Assembly: GCA_003153575.1 (NCBI GenBank)
Contig: PLZW01000001.1
Coordinates: 284,548 to 348,547 of the forward strand
Length of the DNA: 64,000 nt
Source: Acidimicrobiaceae bacterium
GTDB lineage: Bacteria > Actinomycetota > Acidimicrobiia > Acidimicrobiales > RAAP-2
Direction of reading: 5' to 3'
A program made the translations under genes and the position numbers. This document shows, one piece after another, positions 43,873 to 52,257 of this stretch (within the stretch, counting starts at the first letter, position 1; the number at the start of each line of letters is the position of its first letter). The notes under the pieces were generated by a model. That model saw only the letters and a program-made list of their open reading frames with translations. It ran no database searches and was not told the origin of the DNA.

Positions 43873-44877
43873 ATGACCGAGGCCGCCGACCCCACCGAGA
43901 CGCCTGACGCACCCGGGAACGGGGATGGCGCCCGCTTCGGGATCACCGTCCCCTTCGACGGGGTGCCGCTGACCGAGCACCGCCGCTGGTACGAGGACCT
44001 GCTCGGTCTCGGGTACACCGACGTCTGGTCGGCCGAGACGGACGGCCTCGACGGATTCACGCCGTTGACCCTGGCTGCGGCCTGGACGCCGACACTCCAG
44101 CTGGGCGTGGCCATCATCCCCGCCTACACCCGGGGCCCGGCGCTCCTGGCCCAGAGTGTGGCCGCCCTGGCCGAGGCCGCCCCCGGCCACTTCACCTTCG
44201 GGCTGGGCACCTCCTCCGACGTGATCGTGGAGCGATGGAACGGGGTGCCCTTCATCGAGCCGTACAAACGCGTGCGCGACACCATCGCCTTTCTGCGCGA
44301 CGCCCTGGCCGGCGAGAAGGTCGACACCGTCTACGACACGTTCGAGGTCAAAGGGTTCCGACTGGCCCGACCGGTCGAGTACCCCCCGCCGATCTTCCTC
44401 GCCGCCCTCCGTCCCGGCATGCTCCGACTGGCCGGCCGGGCGGCCGACGGGGTCATCGTCAACTGGTTGTCGGCGTCCGACGTGGCGACGGTCACCCTCG
44501 AGCTGGGTGCCAGCATCCCGGTGGCGGCCCGGATCTTCGTGATCCCGAGTGAGGACGCGGACATGGCCCGGGCCGTAGGGCGACGGATGATCACCGCCTA
44601 CCTGAACGTGGGCGTGTACGCCGAGTTCCACCGGTGGCTGGGCCGGGGCGAGGCCCTCGGACCGATGTGGCAGCTGTGGAAGGACGGGGACCGGAAGGGC
44701 GCGCTGGCCGCCGTTCCGGACGAGGTCGTGGACGACCTGGTGGTGCACGGTTCGTTCGCGGCGTGCCGGGACCACGTGGCCCGCTACGTGGCCAACGGCG
44801 TCGACATCCCGGTGCTGGCCGTCCTGCCCTTCGGGGTGGACCTGGCCGAAGCCGTCGAGGGCCTGGCCCCCCGCTGA
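43873..44877 (+). CDS. Luciferase-like F420-dependent oxidoreductase
   Basis: 334 residues. The LLM barrel is well conserved: GVPLTEHRRWYEDLLGLGYTDVWSAE, TLQLGVAIIPAYTRGPALLAQ, HFTFGLGTSSDVIVERWNG and VGRRMITAYLNVGVYAEF. Members of this F420 group act on varied lipids and xenobiotics. ATG at 43873 follows a run of six G that serves as the ribosome-binding site. It is convergent with ribH. Confidence 0.88.
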   Translation: MTEAADPTETPDAPGNGDGARFGITVPFDGVPLTEHRRWYEDLLGLGYTDVWSAETDGLDGFTPLTLAAAWTPTLQLGVAIIPAYTRGPALLAQSVAALAEAAPGHFTFGLGTSSDVIVERWNGVPFIEPYKRVRDTIAFLRDALAGEKVDTVYDTFEVKGFRLARPVEYPPPIFLAALRPGMLRLAGRAADGVIVNWLSASDVATVTLELGASIPVAARIFVIPSEDADMARAVGRRMITAYLNVGVYAEFHRWLGRGEALGPMWQLWKDGDRKGALAAVPDEVVDDLVVHGSFAACRDHVARYVANGVDIPVLAVLPFGVDLAEAVEGLAPR

Positions 44878-44907
44878 CGCCGGCCGGCTCCGGGCAGATG
44901 CAACGGC

Positions 44908-45408
44908 TCAGGCGGAGCGCGCCGTCAATGTGGCGAGGCTGCGGACCGTTCGGGCGCAGGCCTGGGCCGCCTCGACCCCCTTGCGCTCGAGGTGACGGGT
45001 GAAGAACGCGTCGTGCTCAGTGTGCTCATGGAAGTGGTGCGGGGTAAGCACGCACGAGATGACCGGGACGTCGGTGTCGAGCTGGACGCGCATCAGTCCG
45101 TTCACGACGGCGTCGGCCACGAACTCGTGCCGGTAGATGCCCCCGTCGATGACGAGTCCCGCACCGACCACGGCGGCGTAGCGACCGCTCCGGGCGAGGC
45201 GTTGGGCGTGCAGCGGGATCTCGAACGCCCCCGGAACCCGGAAGAGGTCCACCAGCCCGGAATCGAACCCCACCTGGACGATCTCGCCGAGGAACGCGTC
45301 GCGGCAGTGGTCGACGATGTCACCGTGCCACTCGGACTGGACGAAGGCGATCCAGGACGGGGCCTCTGAGGCGCTCGGCGGGATGGGGCGGTGGTCGATG
45401 CCGGGCAC
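44908..45408 (-). CDS. ribH2: Lumazine synthase, RibH2 type
   Basis: 166 residues. The lumazine-synthase core reads WIAFVQSEWHGDIV, FRVPGAFEIPLHAQRLARSGRYAAVVGAGLVIDGGIYRHEFVADAV in parts, VPVISCVLTPHHFHE and HLERKGVEAAQAC. The HHFHE and VIDGGIYRH details match the decameric RibH2 of Brucella and Mesorhizobium rather than the usual icosahedral enzyme. It joins the ribityl uracil and butanone phosphate in riboflavin synthesis. No other rib gene is nearby. An 18-bp palindrome lies 27 bases upstream. Confidence 0.9.
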   Translation of the reverse strand: MPGIDHRPIPPSASEAPSWIAFVQSEWHGDIVDHCRDAFLGEIVQVGFDSGLVDLFRVPGAFEIPLHAQRLARSGRYAAVVGAGLVIDGGIYRHEFVADAVVNGLMRVQLDTDVPVISCVLTPHHFHEHTEHDAFFTRHLERKGVEAAQACARTVRSLATLTARSA

Positions 45409-45434
45409 GGTGCCTCCTCGGGGCGGGGCAAATA

Positions 45435-45452
45435 ACTAGAACGCGTTCTAGT
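45435..45452. promoter_or_regulatory. 18-bp palindromic operator matching the KstR pattern
   Basis: ACTAGAACGCGTTCTAGT is a perfect 18-bp palindrome and its centre fits TNNAACNNGTTNNA, the motif of KstR, the TetR-family repressor of sterol catabolism in mycobacteria and relatives. It lies 27 bases upstream of the ribH2 start and 47 bases beyond the purE stop, so it should control ribH2. No kstR gene is in the window. Confidence 0.75.
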
Positions 45453-45499
45453 ATACGCCGGCCGTCGCCTTTGTCCACGGGTCGTCGCCGACCCGGGGC

Positions 45500-45994
45500 T
45501 CAACCCTGGCGGTAGCTGGCCACCACTTCTGCGTCCATATCCCGCACCTGGTCGGCCAAGTCGGCGATGTACGTGTCGAGTTCGGACGCCAGCCGTGGAT
45601 CCGACAGGGCCATGATCCGGATGGCGAGCAGGGCGGCGTTGCGGGCCCCGTTGACGGCGACGGTGGCCACCGGGATGCCCTTCGGCATCTGGACCATGGC
45701 CAGGAGCGAGTCGAGACCGCTGAGGTTGGCCAGGGCCACCGGGACGCCGATCACGGGGAGGGGGGTGGTGGCGGCCACCACCCCGGCCAGATGGGCGGCA
45801 CCTCCCGCCGCGGCGATGATCACCTGGACGCCGTTGCCGGCCGCCGCCCGGGCGAAGGCGATGGTGTCATCCGGGGTGCGGTGCGCGGACAGGACTCTGA
45901 CCTCGACGGGCACGGCGAACGTACGGAGGGTCTGGACGGCATCGTCCATGATTGACGCGTCGGACGAGCTTCCCATGAGGATGGCGACGGACAT
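45500..45994 (-). CDS. purE: 5-(Carboxyamino)imidazole ribonucleotide mutase (PurE class I)
   Basis: 164 residues. ILMGSSSDASIMDDAV, VRVLSAHRTPDDTIAFA, VIIAAAGGAAHLAGVVAATT and PVIGVPVAL are diagnostic; the catalytic His is in SAHRTP. It moves the carboxyl group of N5-CAIR to C4 in purine synthesis. Its usual partner purK is not adjacent. It is divergent from the LLM gene at 46151. Confidence 0.95.
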   Translation of the reverse strand: MSVAILMGSSSDASIMDDAVQTLRTFAVPVEVRVLSAHRTPDDTIAFARAAAGNGVQVIIAAAGGAAHLAGVVAATTPLPVIGVPVALANLSGLDSLLAMVQMPKGIPVATVAVNGARNAALLAIRIMALSDPRLASELDTYIADLADQVRDMDAEVVASYRQG

Positions 45995-46150
45995 GGGTGC
46001 ATTCTGCCCGACGGACACCGACTCGGCACATCCCGCGATGGCTGAGCACCACCGCGCCGGCGGGACGCCCGGTACGGTGTGGCGGAGGTCACCCCGCCCG
46101 GTCGGGGGGACGCCCGTGAATGTCCGGGATCGACCAGAAACGAGGCACGG

Positions 46151-47056
46151 ATGCGCATCGGCGTGATGTTCGACACGGAGCAGCCCTTCGACGGCGTGAT
46201 GGCCCAGGTGGCCGGACTGGCTGATGCGGGCATCGAGGCGGCGTGGTCCTCCCAGATCTTCGCCTACGACGCCCTGACCCTTCTGGCCGCCGTGTCCCGG
46301 GAGGTGCCGTCGATCCACTTCGGTACCGCCGTGGTCCCGACCTACCCCCGGCACCCGGTGATGCTCGGCGCCCAGGCGCTGACCGTGCAGGCCACCAGTG
46401 GCGGACGCCTGACCCTCGGAATCGGCCTGTCCCATCAGTTGGTCATCGAGAACGTGTTCGGGATGTCGTTCGACAAGCCGGCCCGCCACATGCGCGAGTA
46501 CCTGGAGATCCTGATGCCCGTCCTGGAGGGCGATCAGGCGGCCTTCAAAGGGGAGACGCTGAGCGCCTCGACCTTCGGACCGATCCAGATCACCGCCCCC
46601 GCTCCCGACGTGCTCGTCGCCGCCCTCGGGACGGTCATGCTCGACATCGCCGGACGGATGGCGTCGGGCACCATCACCTGGATGACCGGTCCGGCGACCA
46701 TCGAGCGCCACATCGCACCAACCATCGGCGCGGCGGCGGCCGAAGCGGGGCGCCCGGTGCCTCAGATCGGGGTGGGACTCCCGGTGTGCGTGACCGACGA
46801 TCCCGCCGGGGCACGGGCCAAGGCCGCCGAGGAGTACGCCCTCTACGGCCACCTCCCGTCCTACCGGGCCATGCTCGACCGCGAGGGTGCCGCAGGGCCG
46901 GCCGACGTGGCCATCGTGGGTACGGCGTCCGAAGTCACCGCCCAGGTGAAGCGGTTCGCCGACATCGGCGCCACCGACTTCTGCGGTGCACCCTTCGGGT
47001 CGCCCTATGAGATCCGGGCCACCGTCGACGCCCTGTCCGGCGTGGTGGGCGCATAG
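46151..47056 (+). CDS. Luciferase-like F420-dependent oxidoreductase
   Basis: 301 residues. RIGVMFDTEQPFDGVMAQV at the start, IHFGTAVVPTYPRHPVMLGAQALTVQ split over the third and fourth strands, GRLTLGIGLSHQLVIENVFG and the DVLVAALG strand are characteristic of an F420-type LLM subgroup that is plentiful in Acidimicrobiia and mycobacteria. The substrate is unknown. The ATG at 46151 has GAGG seven bases upstream. Confidence 0.9.
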   Translation: MRIGVMFDTEQPFDGVMAQVAGLADAGIEAAWSSQIFAYDALTLLAAVSREVPSIHFGTAVVPTYPRHPVMLGAQALTVQATSGGRLTLGIGLSHQLVIENVFGMSFDKPARHMREYLEILMPVLEGDQAAFKGETLSASTFGPIQITAPAPDVLVAALGTVMLDIAGRMASGTITWMTGPATIERHIAPTIGAAAAEAGRPVPQIGVGLPVCVTDDPAGARAKAAEEYALYGHLPSYRAMLDREGAAGPADVAIVGTASEVTAQVKRFADIGATDFCGAPFGSPYEIRATVDALSGVVGA

Positions 47057-47093
47057 CGCGTCCATCCGCTCCGGGGCGGTTCGACGACCGACC

Positions 47094-47705
47094 TCAGCGG
47101 GACAGGCGGGTGTGCTTGAACTCGTTCAGCTCGGGGTGGTCGCCCATGAGACTGAGCACACGGTCGACGGTGTCGCGGGCCCGGGCGCCGTCACCGTCGG
47201 GTCGGTCCATCAGGCGGACGAAGACGGCATCGTCGCCCGCGATGAAGGTGGGTACGCCGAACACATCGAGCTCGTCGACACAGCGCTCGTGCTCTTCCCG
47301 GATGATCTTGGCCGGCCACCCGGCGTCGACCTCGTCGAGAACGGCGTCGGCGTCGACGCCGGTCCTGGCCAGGGCGGCGTGGACGAGGGCCCGGTCGCGC
47401 AGGTCGGCCGCCTCGGTGTGGCGGGCGGTGAACAGCGACCGGTGCACGGCCAGGAAGTGATCGGGGAAGCGGTCCCGCACGGCGACGCCGGCAGCCAGGG
47501 CCAAGAGGTCGGCCTGATGGTCCGGGTCGTCCCAGGTGTGCTGGCCTTCGGACCCCGTGCCCTGGTTCAGGAAGAAGGGCACGAAGGTGACGTCCCATTC
47601 GGCGCCGGCCTCCAGGCCGTCCAGAATGTACTCGTGGCCGGTTCTGGCGAACGGGCACCTGTAGTCCCAGGTCACGGCGAACGTCGTCGGGTGGCTCATG
47701 GCCAT
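47094..47705 (-). CDS. DsbA-family (FrnE/HCCA-isomerase-like) oxidoreductase
   Basis: 203 residues. The thioredoxin-fold active site is VTWDYRCPFARTGHEY with a single Cys, so it is not a classical CxxC disulfide enzyme. The helical insert is present and the cis-Pro loop reads FGVPTFIAGDDAVF. Such proteins include glutathione- or mycothiol-dependent isomerases and dithiol oxidases; a mycothiol-linked role would fit this genome. Met3 is an alternative start. Confidence 0.85.
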   Translation of the reverse strand: MAMSHPTTFAVTWDYRCPFARTGHEYILDGLEAGAEWDVTFVPFFLNQGTGSEGQHTWDDPDHQADLLALAAGVAVRDRFPDHFLAVHRSLFTARHTEAADLRDRALVHAALARTGVDADAVLDEVDAGWPAKIIREEHERCVDELDVFGVPTFIAGDDAVFVRLMDRPDGDGARARDTVDRVLSLMGDHPELNEFKHTRLSR

Positions 47706-47754
47706 GCCAACCCCGTGCCCCGGGCTTCCATTCCCACCCGGTCAGCCCGATGGC

Positions 47755-48330
47755 TCAGCGGAAGCGCTTCACGGCGAGACCGAGGGCGGTCCCGATGACG
47801 ACCCCGCCGGCCACGTCCGAGGCATGGTGGGCGCCCAGGTGGATGCGGCTGACGCCGACGAGACCCGCGGCCGCGTAGAGGAGGGCATTGCCGCGCCGGT
47901 CGCCGGGCCGACTCAGTACCGCGGCCGAGCAGAAGGCGGCGAGGGTGTGCCCACTCGGGAAGCTGCTGGAGGTCGGGGCCCGGACGGGCACACCGGCATT
48001 GGAGATCCGCAGGTCGGAGGCGTCGGGCCGGTCCCGGCCGACGACCTGTTTGATGCCGGCGTTGACCAGGCTGGAGGAGATCCCGGCCACCCCGAGGGCG
48101 CGCACGGCTTGGCGTCGGGCCGGACCCGAACGGCGGCCCCGCCAGGCGACGATGCCCGTCCACAGCCAGCCGTGGTCGCCGAGCCCGGTGATGACCTTGG
48201 CCGCGGTGTCGACGGGTCCCCGACCCCGCAACGGCTCGAACAACCGGTCCACCCGGTCGTCGACGGTGGCCACGAGTCCCCTGAGGCCGGTGGCCGCGTC
48301 GTCATCGGGCCGTTGCCCGATGGCACTCAC
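47755..48330 (-). CDS. PAP2-family phosphatase
   Basis: 191 residues. The three phosphatase motifs are present: KQVVGRDRPDAS, SSFPSGHTLAAF and SRIHLGAHHASDVAGG. Membrane character is modest, with hydrophobic segments around the second and third motifs. Substrates may be phosphatidic acid or polyprenyl diphosphate. The GTG start overlaps the nuclease gene by GTGA. Confidence 0.88.
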   Translation of the reverse strand: MSAIGQRPDDDAATGLRGLVATVDDRVDRLFEPLRGRGPVDTAAKVITGLGDHGWLWTGIVAWRGRRSGPARRQAVRALGVAGISSSLVNAGIKQVVGRDRPDASDLRISNAGVPVRAPTSSSFPSGHTLAAFCSAAVLSRPGDRRGNALLYAAAGLVGVSRIHLGAHHASDVAGGVVIGTALGLAVKRFR

Positions 48331-49148
48331 GCCGCGCCCAGGGTGTCGCCACCGAGTGCGGCGGCGGCTAGCGACGGGTCGCCCCCGTAGGCCGGGCAGA
48401 AGTCACGGAAGCGGCAGAACCGGCACAAAGGGCCCGTCTTCGGTCGGAAGTCCTCGTCGCGGCAGGCGCGCTCGATGGCCGTCCAGACGGCCAGCGTCTT
48501 GGTCTTCTGGCCCCGCAGCCCCTGTTCGGAGGGCTCGGCGGTGATCATGGTCGGCTCCTTCAGATGCAGGAGCTTGACCGCGACGGGCCGGCGGCCGAGG
48601 ACCTCCTTACAGAGCAGGGCATAGGTCTGGACGCCGGTCAGCTTGGACTGTTCGTAGGCGGGTGACGGCGCCCGCCCGGTCTTGTAGTCGACCACCACCA
48701 GCTCGCCTTCGGGCGTGCGGTCGAGCCGGTCGAGGATGCCCCGCAGACGGACGTCGCCCAACCGGGCCTCCAGGGTCAGTTCGATGCCCACCGGGGTGAT
48801 GTCGTCCGGGTCCTCCAAGAGGAAGTAGTTGGCCACCAGGTGCTCGCCGTCGGCCAGGAACGCGTCCGCCTCGTCCGATGACAGGCCGAGGGACACGAAG
48901 TCAGGGTCGTCTTTGAGCGCGGCATAGGCCGCGTGCAGCTCGTTCCGGGCGGCAGTGGGGGAGCGGTCACCTTGCTGGTGATTCCAGAACAGCTGCTCGA
49001 GTGCGGTGTGCACCAGGGTGCCCTTGACCGTCCAGATCGTCGCCGGGTCGGGCAGGCGCTCGATGGCGGTGAACCGGAAGGCTAGGGCGCAGTCGCGGAA
49101 CGACGTGACCTTGGAGGGTGACAGTGACCGGGGAGGATCGTAGGGCAC
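48327..49148 (-). CDS. RecB/Cas4-type PD-(D/E)XK nuclease with Cys cluster
   Basis: 273 residues. LSPSKVTSFRDCALAFRF begins the fold; KGTLVHTALEQLF has the conserved His; GILDRLDRTPEGELVVVDYKTG gives the catalytic D...(D/E)xK. One Cys near the N-terminus (RDCALAF) and three in CRFCRFRDFC near the end suit a 4Fe-4S cluster as in Cas4 and AddB. There is no helicase or CRISPR gene nearby. A DNA repair exonuclease is likely. Confidence 0.9.
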   Translation of the reverse strand: MPYDPPRSLSPSKVTSFRDCALAFRFTAIERLPDPATIWTVKGTLVHTALEQLFWNHQQGDRSPTAARNELHAAYAALKDDPDFVSLGLSSDEADAFLADGEHLVANYFLLEDPDDITPVGIELTLEARLGDVRLRGILDRLDRTPEGELVVVDYKTGRAPSPAYEQSKLTGVQTYALLCKEVLGRRPVAVKLLHLKEPTMITAEPSEQGLRGQKTKTLAVWTAIERACRDEDFRPKTGPLCRFCRFRDFCPAYGGDPSLAAAALGGDTLGAA

Positions 49149-49157
49149 GGGCAGAGA

Positions 49158-50063
49158 CTACGGCGGGGGTGTGCCGGCAGGTGGGCCGAATGAGCTGAGC
49201 ACGCCGGCGGCAACGTCGCCGGGCTGCTCGAGGGGCCCGAAGTGGGTGAGGTCGGGATACGCCTCGACGGACGCCCGCGGCACCTGGGCCGCGTCGGCCT
49301 CCATCAACCGCCGCCCGAAGGCATCGGTGCGCTTGCCGTAGGCGAACGTCACCGGGCATCGCACCTCGGGCAGGCGGGCGAAGACGCCGTTGTCGAAGCT
49401 GCGGGCGTAGATCTCGGCCTCGTCGTCCCTCCGACAGCGCAGACGCACCTCGTGCCCGTCGCCCCGCTGGTCGGCCGGGACGAGTTCGAAGCCGTCTTCG
49501 ACGTAGCGTTCCAGCACTTCGGGGTCGAGGTTGTCGAACGGGGGCTTGGACGAGAAGTTGACGAAGGCGTCCTCGGCGGACGGGAAGGCCTCCCGGCGAC
49601 GGCGGGCCCCACGTGACAGCGGGTTCTCCTGCGGAGGAAACGGCACCTCCCGCTCGGGCAACACCACCGGCTCGAAGAGCCAGAGGCCGGTGAAGGTGCC
49701 GGGACGGGCCTGCTCGGCCAGGAGCAGTGCGGCGCCGCCACAGGAATGGCCGAATCCGGATGCCGTCTCGAGCCCGAGCAGGTCGACCACCGTCAGCACG
49801 TCGGTGCCGAAGCCCGACCAGGCGAAGTCGCCGCCGGCGGGCGGCGCCGAGCGACCGTGTCCCCGCAGGTCGAGGGCGTGGCACCGGAAGCGTTCGGACA
49901 GCGCTCGAGCCAGGGGCCAGAGCACGCCGGCGCAGAACCCGGTGGCATGCACCAGCAGGAGGTCGTCGCCGGTCCCACCGAAGTCGTAGACGGCCAATTC
50001 GACACCGTCGGGTGTGACGCAGGTCAGGGTGGGGGCCGTGGCGACGGGCGGACCGGGGGACAC
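49158..50063 (-). CDS. Alpha/beta-hydrolase fold protein
   Basis: 301 residues. LLLVHATGFCAGVLWPLA supplies the oxyanion region, ALDLRGHGRSAPP the typical turn, and GFGHSCGGAALLLAE the nucleophile elbow with Ser in GHSCG; a late Asp is in FAYGKRTDAFG and the His in DLTHFGPLEQP. Substrate not known. GTG start; it lies nine bases upstream of the nuclease gene on the same strand. Confidence 0.88.
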   Translation of the reverse strand: MSPGPPVATAPTLTCVTPDGVELAVYDFGGTGDDLLLVHATGFCAGVLWPLARALSERFRCHALDLRGHGRSAPPAGGDFAWSGFGTDVLTVVDLLGLETASGFGHSCGGAALLLAEQARPGTFTGLWLFEPVVLPEREVPFPPQENPLSRGARRRREAFPSAEDAFVNFSSKPPFDNLDPEVLERYVEDGFELVPADQRGDGHEVRLRCRRDDEAEIYARSFDNGVFARLPEVRCPVTFAYGKRTDAFGRRLMEADAAQVPRASVEAYPDLTHFGPLEQPGDVAAGVLSSFGPPAGTPPP

Positions 50064-50156
50064 GAGGTGACGGTAGCCGACCGGCCGACGAGGCTAACGA
50101 GGACGCCGTCCCCGATGCCACGGAACGGGTCGGAGAGCGACTAGACAAGGGGCACC

Positions 50157-50804
50157 ATGACGTCCTCATTGACCAATTTCCTGTACCACTACAGCTACTT
50201 CGCCATCTTCCTCCTGAGTTTCATCTCGGCCATGGGCATCCCGGCCGGATCGGAGCTCGCCATCATCGGAGGCGGGGCCCTGGCCAGCGGCGAGGTCCAC
50301 AAGTTGTTCGCCAACGTCCAGCAGCCGCATGAGTTCTTCCACCTCTCGCTGTTCCTGGTGATCCTGCTGGCCACCCTGGGCGAGGTCCTCGGGTCGCTGG
50401 CCGGGTACTCGATCGGCTACTTCGGGGGCCGGCCGATCGTCGACCGGTGGGGCAAGTACATCCTCTTGACCCACAAGGACCTGGACCGGGCCGAGGCCTG
50501 GTTCGACCGCCACGGCGAGCCCCTCGTCCTGTTCGGCAGGTTCATCCCGTTGATCCGGTCGTTCGTCTCGTTCGCCGCCGGCCTCGCCGAGATGGCCTTC
50601 GCCAAGTTCGTCGTCTTCACCGTGATCGGCTGCGCCGTCTGGTGCACCGGTCTGTCGCTGCTCGGGTACTCGTTGGGCGGGACCTACGACCACGTGCAGA
50701 AGTCGTTCAGCTATGCCACCTACGTGATCGCCGTCCTGGCCGTCCTGGCCGTGGTGTTCCTCTTCTGGCATCGGTTCCGGACCATGCGCGAGGAACGGCG
50801 CTGA
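50157..50804 (+). CDS. DedA/SNARE-associated family membrane protein
   Basis: 215 residues with about five hydrophobic segments. The DedA core is clear: GIPAGSELAIIGGGALASGEV, GEVLGSLAGYSIGYFGGRPIV, and LVLFGRFIPLIRSFVSFAAGLAEM. DedA proteins are flippases for undecaprenyl phosphate or phosphatidylethanolamine and support envelope integrity. ATG at 50157; its stop overlaps the likely CTG start of the next gene. Confidence 0.93.
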   Translation: MTSSLTNFLYHYSYFAIFLLSFISAMGIPAGSELAIIGGGALASGEVHKLFANVQQPHEFFHLSLFLVILLATLGEVLGSLAGYSIGYFGGRPIVDRWGKYILLTHKDLDRAEAWFDRHGEPLVLFGRFIPLIRSFVSFAAGLAEMAFAKFVVFTVIGCAVWCTGLSLLGYSLGGTYDHVQKSFSYATYVIAVLAVLAVVFLFWHRFRTMREERR

Positions 50805-51145
50805 GCCGGGTCGGGTCGGCCGGCGCCCGGAAGGCGGCGATCCTGGCCTCCGGCCACCTCGAGCGCTCGGAGTCGTGGAACGGCCTGCGGGCCGGCGACC
50901 GCGTGGTGGTCAGCGGCCTGTCCATGCGGGGGGCGACGTGGGAGTTCCGGGCCCACGTCGTCAACAAGCACAACGGCACGGAGTCCGTCGAGGTGATCGG
51001 GGGACGCCCCGGCGACCGCACCATCCGGTCGTTCGGGCCCGAGCGGATCTTCGCAGCCACCGGCAAACGGACGCGGACGTCGGCGGCCCGCGCCGTCTCC
51101 GGGCAGTTGTCGTTGGCCGACGCACCTCAGTTGCCACTCGGCTGA
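50801..51145 (+). CDS. Small SH3-like hypothetical protein, probable CTG start
   Basis: 114 residues, not firmly recognised. A compact beta domain (GLRAGDRVVVSGLSMRGATW, EFRAHVVNKHNGTESVEVIG, RTIRSFGPERIFAA) suggests an SH3-like fold, followed by a basic tail. No ATG, GTG or TTG exists between the DedA stop and the conserved part except a GTG inside the first strand. GAGGAA lies eight bases before a CTG at 50801 that overlaps the DedA stop as CTGA, so a CTG start is proposed. Confidence 0.6.
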   Translation: MSRVGSAGARKAAILASGHLERSESWNGLRAGDRVVVSGLSMRGATWEFRAHVVNKHNGTESVEVIGGRPGDRTIRSFGPERIFAATGKRTRTSAARAVSGQLSLADAPQLPLG

Positions 51146-51195
51146 CGGGACTGCTCCGGGATCAGCGCCGGAGGTGCAGCCATTAGTGTGCGCCC

Positions 51196-52044
51196 ATGGC
51201 GACCGTCACGTTCTTCCACGCCCATCCCGACGACGAGGCCATCGCCACCGGGGGCACCATGGCCTCATTGGCCGAACAGGGACACCGGGTCGTCTTGGTC
51301 ACTGCGACCCGCGGCGAACTCGGCGAGGTGAGCGACGGTCTCCTCGCAACGGGCGAGACCCTGGGTGATCGGCGTTCCGTCGAACTGGCCGCGGCCGCGG
51401 CCGTGCTCGGCGCCGACCGCCAGCTCTTCCTCGGCTACGAGGATTCCGGCATGGAGGGTGAGGAGAGCGCGGCCCGACCTGGCTGCTTCGCCACCGCCGA
51501 CCTCGACGAGGCCGCGGGCCGCCTGGCCGCCATCCTGGACGAAGAGGCGGCCGACGTCCTCGTCGTCTACGACGAGCACGGCGGCTACGGACACCCCGAC
51601 CACGTCCAGGTCCACCGGGTGGGCATGGCGGCGGCCGACCGCGCCGGGACGCCGGTGGTCTACATGGCCACCATGGACCGGGACTTCATGTTGGACCTCC
51701 GCAGCCGGGCCGCCGAGTCGGACCTCGCCACCGGCGACGAACTCGACGGGGCCGACACCATGGGCGAGCCGGGGGCCCGGATCACCACCGAGGTCGATGT
51801 CTCGCCGTGGGTCTCCACCAAGCGCGCCGCCATGCGCGCCCATGCCAGCCAGATCGGCGAGGACAGCTTCTTTCTGGCCATGCCCGACGACATGTTCGCC
51901 ACGGTGTGGGGCCAGGAGTGGTTCATCCGGGTCCGGCCCGAGCCGCTGGGGTTGGGGGACGGCATCCGCGAGGGCGGGCTGGTCGTCGACGCCGGCAGCC
52001 TCGCGCTCGGCGGGGGTGTGGTGCGGGAAGGGGCGGAAGGATGA
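51196..52044 (+). CDS. PIG-L family deacetylase
   Basis: 282 residues, same fold as Mca at 40763. TFFHAHPDDEAIATGGTMAS and GYGHPDHVQVHRVGMAA hold the zinc ligands; the remainder diverges from both Mca and MshB. GlcNAc-Ins deacetylation (MshB) is possible, but other N-acetyl sugars are equally likely. The ATG at 51196 starts the conserved core directly. Its stop overlaps the next small gene. Confidence 0.88.
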   Translation: MATVTFFHAHPDDEAIATGGTMASLAEQGHRVVLVTATRGELGEVSDGLLATGETLGDRRSVELAAAAAVLGADRQLFLGYEDSGMEGEESAARPGCFATADLDEAAGRLAAILDEEAADVLVVYDEHGGYGHPDHVQVHRVGMAAADRAGTPVVYMATMDRDFMLDLRSRAAESDLATGDELDGADTMGEPGARITTEVDVSPWVSTKRAAMRAHASQIGEDSFFLAMPDDMFATVWGQEWFIRVRPEPLGLGDGIREGGLVVDAGSLALGGGVVREGAEG

Positions 52045-52208
52045 CCCGGCACAAAGTGCTGCGGGTCCACGGCGGCCGGCTCGTGGTGGCCGAGCGACGG
52101 GTCGAGCTGGAGTCCGAGCTGGACGCACTGTCGGCCGAGGGGTTCACCCTGGTCCAGACGATCGCCGTCGATGACAACGTCTACCTGGTGCTGACCGCGC
52201 CCGATTGA
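52041..52208 (+). CDS. Small DUF4177-like protein
   Basis: 55 residues starting at an ATG that overlaps the PIG-L stop (ATGA) with GGAAGG upstream. It has an early strand HKVLRVHGGRLVV, a helix ELESELDALSAEGFTLVQ and a last strand NVYLVLTAPD, a common layout of DUF4177 domains. Function unknown; coupling to the deacetylase is the main clue. Confidence 0.7.
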   Translation: MTRHKVLRVHGGRLVVAERRVELESELDALSAEGFTLVQTIAVDDNVYLVLTAPD

Positions 52209-52257
52209 CCTGACCCGGCCCTTGTGCTGTCCGACCCGGGGGGCCGCGGCTCCCGGG

